Source of the DNA: Yamagishiella unicocca
Lineage: Eukaryota > Chlorophyta > Chlorophyceae > Chlamydomonadales > Volvocaceae
DNA: 64,000 bases
Reading direction: 5' to 3'
Assembly: GCA_003116995.1 (NCBI GenBank)
Contig: BDSL01000005.1
Span: 124,001 to 188,000 of the forward strand
A program made the translations under genes and the position numbers. This document shows, piece after piece, positions 55,377 through 64,000 of the stretch (positions within the stretch are counted from its first letter, which is position 1; the number at the start of each line of letters is the position of its first letter). The notes beneath the pieces were generated by a model, which was given only the letters and a program-made list of their open reading frames with translations, did no database searches and was not told where the DNA came from.

Positions 55377-57566
55377 GTTGCAGGGGCGCGCGAGGTGCGC
55401 CGCTTGGGGCGGTCGCTAGCGGCCAAGACTGCGAGCAGCGGGAGGGGACGGCGTGGGTTGAAAAGGGACGTTAGGCCGACAGGCTGGAAACTGCATGCTT
55501 AAAGGACGTTTCCAGAACCGGTCTGTGTATGAGCCGCGCGCTCTTGTCGCGTAGCCGGGCAGCTTAATCGTGTGGTGCAAGCGTGTGGTGCCCTGACATG
55601 CCTTTTATCCTAGCACAGGTGACCTGCAGTGAGTGATCACACGCCCTATTAAGATTCATTTCCTGGTAAGGATACTCCTTGCGTCCTGCGACGGTGGATG
55701 CCCAACCTCACCTTGCAGCCTCCCCCGGGTGTCCGCTGCGCACTGTCATAGCAATAAGCGCGGTGGCATTTGCCCGACGTATGCATTAGAATATGCAATA
55801 CATGTTTGCGCCGTTGCTACAAGTGCTCTTGAGTCCACGAGTCGACGGCGGTGCCAGCCGATCAGCCCAAAATGATAGGAGTGGACGAAAATTTTAATAA
55901 TGTAAGAATGTCAGAAATTTTCTTGCGAAATTGTATCCGGCGATCAGAAGGCCAACAGTTTGGAAAGCAATAGGGTAAATTTAAATACGTTATAACTTGG
56001 TTTTGATACGCACAGATTGATAATAGCAGGATATTGTTCAGCAAAGGTCTGTTCCGAGCACATGTGGTGTGGCACGGCTCCGAGTCCATTCAGAAACCAT
56101 CAGCTGACCGACCTACAGCTATGGGCGCGATGTTGGTCACAATATAATTTACATATTTATGCACATTTCATTGCTACGCGTCTGGTTGGTCGCTGTTCAC
56201 TTATGAGAAGTCTGTTGACCCATGGTTCCGATGACACCGTCAAGTGGGCACCAGTCAGCCCACGTTGGTAATGCTGTCCCGAATGTATACCAGGTACATT
56301 GATAAAATTGTTACTCCGCACTTTACCCCTGCGTCCAGACCAGTCCTCGTCGGGATAGTTGCTGCTGCTGTTGGCTGGCTCCGCAGAATACGGTCCGCGG
56401 TGCGGTATGCGGCTACCGGTGGGCGGCGTAATTATTTATGTAATGTACGACCCGTTACAGTGCTTTCCTTATGATTCAATCAGGCGAGGGTGCCGTGCAC
56501 AGCCCGCAATCTCTGGTCCTTCCCTGGGCTGTACCACACCGCCGTTGCCGCAGACCGCGCCATCTGTTGCTGCTGCATCAACAGCTCATTAACCTCAACA
56601 GCCTCCAAATCGACGTCCCCATTGACACCGTAGTGTACGGCACCGCAACTCGCGCAAGAGCCGAATGCAACCGTATACATGTAACACTGTATGCCGTGAT
56701 ACATCGTCTTGGAACAATCCGGTGATGGTGGTGCTGTCGCGACATTGTGGTGCTGTCGAGGCCGCCCGGCGCTGCTTTGGATCCACTGTCCAATCCTCAC
56801 TTCGCCATGCACACCGATTGGATGCACATGCGAAACACGCCACTGCCCCGCCTCCCTCCCTCCCAACAAACACACGCAGCCCACCCTTCGACAGGAGGAC
56901 AGACGTGCGCAACCGTGGTCATCTCAACTCAAATATTCAACCTCTCCCGCATCGTGGCCGGGCTCCCGCTCTCCCAGCCGCATTCCTTTTGCCCACCCTT
57001 CCCTCCCTCCCTGGCGCGGCACCCCAACCCACTGCACGATTCGCTCTGCAAACGCCACACGCCGGCGGAGCAACAGGACGTGGCGTATGCACTTCGCCCT
57101 TTCATGTCTAGTGCAACGGTGGTCACTACCCCCCTCCCCTCCCCGGGGGACACTGAGGTTGCCTGCCGCATGCCGTACAACACAACCCGTGGTGGCACCA
57201 TACCCGAAGTCCGCCATTACCGTGCGGCGCGAGGGAGTTGCCCGAAACCCCCACCTCGCCCCTCCCCCGGCGGGGCTTCCCTCACAACCCTACCTCGCAC
57301 CTCAACGACCCACCCGCACACCGAATCTCCATCGACGCCCAACCCCTGCCCCCCTCCATCCCTACCCCCGAGCGCCCAGCCCGCACACCTTCATTACCCT
57401 CCCCCCTCATCCCAGCCCGTGCAGCTCTTATTACATTGCGTCCCCACCAGGCGGAGCTGCGGCCCTCCAGCCGCACACCCGCAGCCGCCCTCTTATTGCG
57501 CACCGACCTACCCCCCTCCTCCTCCGCTACCCTCCTCCTCCTCCTCCAACCTACCCTCCTCCTCCG
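55377..57566. other. Spacer between gene G and the USP gene
   Basis: The promoter side of gene G and 3' flank of the USP gene. 55860-56300 is A/T-rich. 57250-57560 is strongly C-rich on the plus strand and creates spurious Pro-rich frames. An unrecognised first exon of gene G could lie near 55400-55600. Confidence 0.5.
57433..57437 (-). terminator. TGTAA polyadenylation signal, USP gene
   Basis: TTACA on the plus strand, 130 bases past the stop, in a C-rich stretch otherwise free of the motif. Confidence 0.45.
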
Positions 57567-60500
57567 CTACTGCATGCTGCTGGCCTCGCTGCCGTCTCCC
57601 TCCGTGATGGGCCGCAGGGTGGTCCCCATGGGCGCCAGGATGGGGGTCCCCGGGGTGCCGCCGCTGAGGTCGGGGCAGTCGCCGCCGCCCGCCACCCCCT
57701 TGACCACCAGCAGCGGGCAGGGGGAGTTGTGCGACAGGTAGTCGGACACGGAGCCCATTCCAACCAGCCCCAGCAGGCTGCGGGTGATGGCGCCCATGCC
57801 GCGGCTGCCGGCGACAATCACGTCCACGCCCTCGGACTGGAGGCGGAGCAGGTGGCGGCAGCGGGGCGGTGGTAGTGGTGGCGACAGGGGCCGGCAGGGG
57901 GGAAGAGAGACGGTCAGGGGGCTTATGATGTGCGGGTTGGTTGCGTGTAGGCAGAAGTAATACCTGGACGATGCGAGTACAACCGCCTCCGGCCGGCCCC
58001 AATGCCCTCACCACCGAAACCGCCCCCGCCCCGGTCTCTTTCCCCCCCCCGGAGCAAAACCGTTGCGTAAAACGGTTTTTATACACCCCCCGCAGCAACC
58101 ACCCCCGCACCTTGGCGTGCTTGCACAGCGCCACGCCCACGTCCGTGGTGGACCCCCCGGGCGGCAGCGCCGCGATGGTGATCTTGGTCTTGCCCACACC
58201 GCGCCGCTGGGCCGCAGCGGCGCATCGCTCCGCCACGTCCCTGGCTGCCGCCGTGGCCGCCTCGACCGCCTCCCGGTGCTGCGCGGACTGCATGGCGGCC
58301 ACCGTGGAGGGCTCGTCCAGCATCTGCGTGCGGGTGAGTCATTTGGATGAGTCGTTTGGATGAGTCATTAGGATGAGTCATTTGGATGAGTCATTTGGAT
58401 GAGTCATTTGGATGAGTCGTGGCGGGACAGGTGGAGTCCACCGACGGCGTTCGTTCGTGGCGTGATGATGCTTCGCGAGCCTCCACAGGAGGACAGCACC
58501 GGAGTGTGGGACTGAAGGGGCTGAACCACCAAGACGAGGAGGACCAGGGGCGGAGGGACCAGGGGCGGGGGGACCAGGGGCGGAATTGGACCCCTCCCTG
58601 CTCCGCCCTGCCCTGCCCGTACGCGGGCTCCTTCTCAACCCTACCCTTGCCCTCAGGGCGGTCGCGTCGCGGGTGCTGCTGCTGCCGCGCTCACCGGGAA
58701 GGGCACCGGCGCCGCCACCACCGCCAGCACTAGGTGGTCATGTGGCAGAGCCACGTTGTCCAGAGCCCACAGCAGCGCCGCGTGGGCGTGCGGGGAGTCG
58801 TCGCAGCAGACCATCACCCGCTTGGGCTGCAGCGGGGGGGGAGGGCGGCAGCAGGACGGGAGGGGACGGGAGGGATATACGCGCGTGTGTGTGCCCCCAA
58901 CCCACCCGCGCGGTGCAAGGTGTCAGCGGCTGCTAGCGCGGCTGCATGCGGCGCACACTGCGGTACGCCACCGCAGCCGAACGCGTTTCCATGCCATTGC
59001 GCAGCGCACGGTGGTCCCGCCCCCGACAGCTCCTGGCCTCCTCGCGGCGTCCCGCCCCCCTGCTCCGCAGCGCCCGCCCCCCCCCCCCCGCACCTGGGCC
59101 GACTGCGGCGGGTGCGCCTCGTCCGCCTGCATGAGGCCCCTGGACAGCACCGCCTCGTCCCCCCGCACCACCAGCGTGGGGCAGGGCATGTGGTGGCAGC
59201 AGTGGTCGCTGACGCTGCCCAGGCCGATGAACGACATGAGCGACCTGGCGGAGGGGGAGCGAGGGCGCGAAGCGGCAGCGGGGGGAGGGCAGGAGGCGGC
59301 AGATCCGTCGGTGCAGACCTCGTGGGTGTGGTGCAGTTGCCAGTCGCCGGCCGGCCCCTCGTGCCACTCCGCCGCTGCGCAGCACACCCGCCCGCCCGCC
59401 ACGCAGTCCACGAGCCGCACTGTTGGCCCGGGATTGCCGGTGGCCGATCCAGAGCGCCCTCCCTGCTGCTGCGGGGGGGCACCCGCCCCTTCTGCTGTTG
59501 CCGGGGGCCACCCGCCCCTCCTGCTGCTGCCGGGGTGCACCCGCACCGCCCTGCTGCTGCCGGGGGGCACCCGCACCGCCCTGGTCTCCCGGGGCAGCCG
59601 CGCGCCTGCCAGCTATGACTGACCCCCTAGGGAGCCCCGAGCTGCGCTGGGAGGCCGGGGAGCAAGCAGCCCTAGGCGGCTGCCGCAGCAGCGCCCTGCC
59701 GCGGCGCCAGCTGAGCGGCAGCTGATGGGCGGGCGGGCTGGCGGGTGCGGGTCCAGCCGGGCGATACGGCTGCGGGTTGGTGCGCTGGTGCGGCACCCGA
59801 GTGCCGGCCCGCTGGGTGCTGCCGCCGTACTGTGTGGGGCGCTACTGGGCCTTACTGCCCTTCCAGGCGGGCAGCACGCTCCTTCCTCGCCTCTCGGCCT
59901 GCAGGCGCCCTGCCACCTCCTGGCTCCCCCTCCAACCACCAACCGCCCTTACCACCCCTCCAACCGCCAAGCGCCCAACCAACTCCAACCCAGCCACCCA
60001 CCTTTGGAGCGAGCCCATACCCCTGCAGCCAGCGAGTCCAGTACCGGGCGGAGGGAGGGGCGGCCGAAGGGGTTGGCAGCGCAGTGGACGCAACTCGGGA
60101 GATGTGTTTCGTCCCAGTTAAGAGGTTGTGCACGTCCCTCCGGAGCCGCTACAGCTGCTCCAGCACTGCTCCACAAAGCTTCGTCTCATTCCGCAGCTGC
60201 CCTCGTCTCGGCCCCCGACCCGTCCCCGGTCACGCCCTCTCCCTCCGGAATACCAGCCTCCCCCGCCCCAGTGCTCAGCACCCTGCTACTATCGCCACCA
60301 CCTCCACGGCAGCACCCAGCGACCGCACCTGCAGCCCACCACCGCCAGGTCAATGCCGCGTACCCGCGCGTACTCGACCAGGCTCTCGGCCACACCTGCC
60401 AGCGGCAGGGTTGCGAAACACACGTGGGTCGCTCCTAGGGGGCCCTCCTGACGCGCAGTTGTGAGCAGCAAGGCGGGTGATGGTGGGTGGGGAGCGCTGG

Positions 60501-61401
60501 ATGCAGGAGCCCGGCCAGCCTAGCAACGGGCCAGAGAGGGCACTGGCCGGCGCTCACCTGCCAGTCCACCCCCGTCCCGCCTCCCTGGAGCTGGAAGCCG
60601 CACCTGACGCGCCCCCCGCCGGGGGCAGTGCCTTGGTGTGCACCAGGTCGCGAGGCACCTGGGGGGTCGATGGGGATGGTGGGGGTTGTTGCGGTTGCGC
60701 CGGTGCAGCAAACAGGGAGGGAAGGGACCAGGCTGCATGCTGCCGCAGGGCGATGCAGCCAGGTGGGGCGGCATAGCAAAGGTGGCGCCAGGGCGCACGC
60801 GTCGGGTCCCGTCCACCCCAGCTCAGAATCCGTCCCCGCCCCGCCCTGGCCCGCCCCCACCGCACCCTGTCCTCGCCCCGCCATGCCCTGCCCCGTCCCG
60901 CGCCACTCACCTTGTTGTGCTGCGTGCACACGAGGTCCACAGCGGCCTTGAGCACCTCTTTGAGGGCCGGGCGGGAGTGAGAGGGCGGGTGGGCGGAGGG
61001 AAGCAGTTAGCCTCCAAGGTCAGGGTCGCCGATACGGTGTCCCCCCCCCCGAGCGGCATACCGATATGCCCAGTCATGGAAGCCGAACGCGACCCATGAA
61101 ACTCAGGCAGGCAAGGAAGCCGGCGCACGCCCCAGGGACAACCGAAACGCGCACACCCGGGCTTGCCTGCCGCCTGGTGCTCCTCAGCGCGCCGCTGCGC
61201 CTCCCATTGGTGCGTGACAGCCGCCACTGCCGCCCCGGTGGCAACGGGTGCAACGGGGTAGATGTTGTATGCTAGGGGCGGCAGCACGGTGACCAAGTGG
61301 AGCTCATCCGATGCCCGTCGCATATGCAGCAAAGTCCATTCCAGAGCACGGATGCTCTGCTTTGATTCATCTAGGCAAAATAAAAGGCGGCGGGGAGCCA
61401 T
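57567..61401 (-). CDS. Tandem two-domain universal stress protein (396 aa)
   Basis: Nine exons in phase: 61167-61401, 60911-60957, 60604-60658, 60329-60395, 60002-60022, 59094-59244, 58695-58826, 58111-58323 and 57567-57836. Intron 1 has a GC donor, and exon 5 is a 21-nt microexon. Two complete USP (UspA) folds follow each other. Domain 1 runs from MAPRRLLFCLDESKQS to about residue 187, with strand GIDLAVVGCRGMGS and the nucleotide-loop end GLGSVSDHCCHHMPCP. Domain 2 runs from KRVMVCCDDSPHAHA (about 194) through VDVIVAGSRGMG to GMGSVSDYLSHNSPCP. The GxxG...GS pattern is that of ATP-binding USPs. USPs act in stress signalling, usually as soluble dimers. No targeting peptide is obvious. The gene is divergent to the sulfotransferase-like gene. 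A TGTAA motif on this strand is 130 bases past the stop. Confidence 0.87.
58333..58420 (-). repeat. 13-bp repeat carrying bZIP-type TGAGTCA cores in a USP intron
   Basis: Seven units of GATGAGTCATTTG type lie in the intron 58324-58694, right beside the acceptor of the exon 58111-58323. Five contain the palindromic-type core TGAGTCA (AP-1/GCN4 consensus); two carry TGAGTCG instead. Whether this is regulatory or just a minisatellite cannot be told from sequence. Confidence 0.85.
60002..60022 (-). other. 21-nt microexon of the universal stress protein gene
   Basis: A GGCTGCAG acceptor and GTGGGT donor bracket 21 nt that encode the nucleotide-loop core between VVGCR and SLMSF, giving GCRGMGSLQRSLMSF. 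The equivalent stretch in domain 2 (GSRGMGAITRSLLGL) is uninterrupted, which supports the microexon. Skipping it would keep the frame but remove the loop. Confidence 0.75.
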
Positions 61402-62054
61402 CCTGCAGCGGTCAAGGTTTGAGTGACGGAAACAAGACTCAGTCCCGAAAGGTGCACCTTCTTCGGTCCGCAGGTTAGCGGTCGGCCGTAGCAACAGCCA
61501 GAAGTGCAGCAACAAGGTGTGTTCTCATACAGAACCGCTGCGTCGGCGGCGCAGGCTGCGTGGCGTTGAACCTTAACTGCATTAAAAAAACACCGGGACC
61601 TTCCGGTATCCACACCGTAGGGGCCTGCTGAATAAGCTTCCGAACATGAAAACTGCAGGGTCAAGTTACCTGTTCTGTCAGCAAGCAACGTCCTTGCTTC
61701 ACAAGCTCAATTGTGGTCTCAAGTCGTCATAGGTACAGCAAGAAAAGGTTAACGTGTTAATAAACAACCTTTCACGAGTTCCTGTCCGCTGCCTTGTTGA
61801 ACTTAAGGTCTGAAATACGGCCGAGATGACACAATGACACAACGAGTACCCGGTATACTGCAGATGCCGGGCGCCCGGGCCGGAAGGTACACTTGTCATC
61901 ACATGGGATGCTTTAACATGTACCAATTATTATTGATGACACGAACCTGCCTTTGCTTCAATAGCTTGCGGACGTTTTGGCGAGCATGATGTTGCGTCGC
62001 TGGCACCTGCGGAGGGATCGGCGCTGCTCGTAGAGGCTAGCCTTGCATCTGTAA
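61402..62054. other. Divergent spacer between the USP and sulfotransferase-like genes
   Basis: About 650 bp shared by two divergent starts. A duplicated ATGACACAATGACACAACGA stretch occurs near 61825. No supported gene. Confidence 0.5.
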
Positions 62055-64000
62055 ATGGGATCTGAAAGCACATGCTGCCCTGCAAGGCGTATTCTGGCGG
62101 GAACACGCATCTGGTTACTACTGACGCTTGCGATTCTGTCGAGCGTCCCACAGAGCATGGCGAAATGGGGAGGTGGCTTCCGTTCTGTAGATCTGCATCT
62201 GTCATCGCTGCTGCCACATCTGTTGCCCGACGGACGGTCGATGGACTGGCGCCTCGACGACGCGAATTTCGACGGAAGCGCGGAAAGTCGGTCCATAACT
62301 GGAAGCCTAGACTTGAAGCAGCAAGCTGATGCCCTCAAGTTACTGGAGTCGGTTGTATCACTGAAGTCAGCGCACACTTCGCTTGGCCTAATGCACGTAC
62401 ATGAGCTCACCCACCCGGACGCGGCGCCGCTGGTGGCGGCGCTTTCGCAACCTGTTCCAACGGATGGAGACCTCCAGGACGTGGCTCGTCTGCTGCGGGG
62501 TGTGCTGGTGAGCGCGGTATACGATGGAGGAGGTTGCTGGTTGAGCGGAAGGTCGCAGTCTGAAAGTGAGCTTGAATCTAAAGCAAGCCGTGACGTGTAG
62601 GTGCCTGTACAGGTGGTATGAGTTGCTAAAACGGATGGGGGACGATGGAGTCACACGTTGAAAAAGGCAGGGCGTCCCGTGGACAGTAGCTGGAGGCACA
62701 AATGGGAGGTCGGGTGGGACTGCGCTCGCGGAGCCTAATGGAACTAGGCTTGTACCAGTCGTGCGATCGCCGCCGTTACGCCCCAAATCTGATCCCGAGG
62801 AAGACCGCGAGTGCCGTTCCCAACACCGCGCTACCCGCGCCCCACGACAGAACGCAGTCAAGGCGCTGGTGGGGGAGGAGGGCCGTAGCAGCCGCAGTAG
62901 CAGCCGCAGCAGCCGCAGTAGCAGCCGCCGCCGCAGCAGCAGCCGCGACGAGGTGGAGGAAGAGGAGGAAAACGCGGGGGCGAGGTCCGACGGCGAGGTC
63001 AGCAAGCCGCAGCCCGACCACAGCTTCCCACTTCTCCGCCGCGCCACGGTGGCCCGGCTGGCTCAGATCTGGCTGGTGCACCTGCTGGGGGCCCCAGCGG
63101 AAAGCTCCTGGGCTGCGGGGCTGCGGGAGGACATGACGGAGACACTGCTGCAGGTGGGAGGGGCGGGGTGCGGAGCAGGGTGGGTGCGTGCGGGGAGCGG
63201 GCGGGGTCGCGGTCGGGGTCGCGGAGCAGTGGGAGCAGGGGATTGGAGAGAGGGTACGGGGGATCGCCTTGGTCAAAACGGGGCTGGGAAGAGTGGGCTG
63301 AGAAGGTGTTGGCCACTGGTAGTGGCAGTGGGCCAAGGAGGCGAGGGGGCGAGGGCGCCAGAGGCCAGCGTGGGAGGTCGCCCAGAGGGTGCGGCTTTCC
63401 GGGGGATCCGGGGGCTGGGGGCCACTGTGGGGGGTGGGAGGGTTCCGGCGAGCGTGCGTGTAGGAAGGGCTCGGGGCCCGGCAGTGTGGGCTGGCCTCCC
63501 TGGACTGCTTCTGTCCGCACAAACGAAGGCGACCCGTCATCGCCACCACGTCGGCTCCACACACCCGCCCCTGCTCCCCCTCCCCCGCGCTGGCCCCCCG
63601 TCCCCTTCCAGCTCTTCCGGCTGCACCGTGACGGCATGCTCAACCGCGACGTGCTGGAGTTCCTGCACATCAGCAAGGCGGCGGGAACCAGCATGTGCCA
63701 CCTGGCGGGTGGGGCAGGGGGGCCGGAGGGGAGGTTACAGTGCTGGATGGTGAGGGGATGGGTGCTGTTGGGATGGCCACGGAGGATGTGGGATGAGGGG
63801 AGTGACAGCGGGCGGGGCTGAGGCGGAAGCGGATGACGGAAGCGGAAGCGCCCCGAGCCCCGGCCCCAAGCATGCCGCTCAGGCGCCTGACGGCGTTCCT
63901 GGAGTCAAGCGCTCGGGGGCTTGGACGGCCTGGGTCAGCAGGTGCTGTGAGGGCGTAGGCAGGTGGGGGCACCACCAAGCACGAGGATCTCTGGGGCCCT
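62055..64000 (+). CDS. Membrane-anchored sulfotransferase-like protein, 3' end beyond window
   Basis: Exon 1 begins at 62055 and ends at 62507 (GTGAGC donor) or 62499. Exon 2 begins at 62759 or 62800 and ends at 63153. Exon 3 is 63612-63708. The N-terminus has a short cytosolic stretch and a hydrophobic segment (IWLLLTLAILSSVPQSMA), fitting a type II Golgi signal anchor or a signal peptide. Exon 2 encodes an Arg/Ser-rich run and an acidic patch, then a helix ending LREDMTETLLQ. Exon 3 encodes VLEFLHISKAAGTSMCHLA, which matches the 5'-phosphosulfate-binding P-loop of Golgi sulfotransferases (HIxKxxGTS). Such enzymes move sulfate from PAPS to glycans or proteins. The remaining fold lies beyond position 64000. 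No further exon can be assigned with confidence after 63708. The exon 1/2 junction is ambiguous because the best donor and best acceptor disagree in phase. Confidence 0.62.

Noticed and set aside
56709..57875. Pro-rich plus-strand frames of about 290-390 codons
   Set aside because: They lie in the C-rich 3' flank and antisense to the USP gene. The composition is that of a C-rich tract.
60435..60658. Longer version of USP exon 3 ending in GTGVDWQ
   Set aside because: It breaks the phase with the next exon and disrupts the USP fold. The donor after GGASG restores both.

Overview
The window looks like nuclear DNA of a volvocine green alga (Chlamydomonas or a close relative). The reasons are GC-rich coding DNA, genes cut into many small exons with GTGNGT-type donors, long Gly/Ser/Ala/Gln/acidic low-complexity tracts, an octatricopeptide-repeat (OPR)-like protein, and TGTAA motifs (the algal polyadenylation signal) downstream of several stops. 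All multi-exon models were built by hand from splice-site consensus, reading phase and paralogue comparison. Nothing was run through a search tool. There are no bacterial features, CRISPR arrays or recognisable complete transposons.

Layout. (1) 1-28,140 holds four related multi-exon genes for secreted proteins of unknown function. A (cut by the left edge) and B are on the minus strand; C and D are on the plus strand, so the cluster is inverted head to head between B and C. All four share a signal peptide, a helical core and, where visible, a C-terminal helical segment. C and D additionally carry a P/Homo B (proprotein convertase P)-like domain after the signal peptide, followed by long Gly/Ser-rich and acidic regions. 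D has about 500 bp of CTG repeats in one intron and a 25-bp minisatellite in another. (2) 29,401-31,367 (minus) is a small secreted Gly-rich protein. (3) 32,377-37,896 (minus) is a 12-exon JmjC-domain oxygenase of the NO66/RIOX type with acidic, His-rich and Lys-rich tails. (4) 38,795-43,585 (minus) is a 7-exon low-complexity protein of unknown function. (5) 44,720-46,672 (plus) is a CDC50/LEM3 flippase subunit. (6) 47,523-50,046 (plus) is a secretory-pathway protein with a glycosyltransferase-like C-terminal half. (7) 51,547 to about 55,376 (minus) is an OPR-like, probably organelle-targeted protein with an unresolved 5' end. (8) 57,567-61,401 (minus) is a tandem two-domain universal stress protein with a 21-nt microexon. 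(9) 62,055 to the right edge (plus) is a membrane-anchored, sulfotransferase-like gene that is cut off.

There is no obvious shared pathway. The A-D cluster, protein L, the glycosyltransferase-like gene and the sulfotransferase-like gene all point to secretion or the extracellular matrix, and CDC50 to membrane traffic. NO66, OPR and USP are housekeeping, organelle and stress functions. The least explained content is the A-D family.
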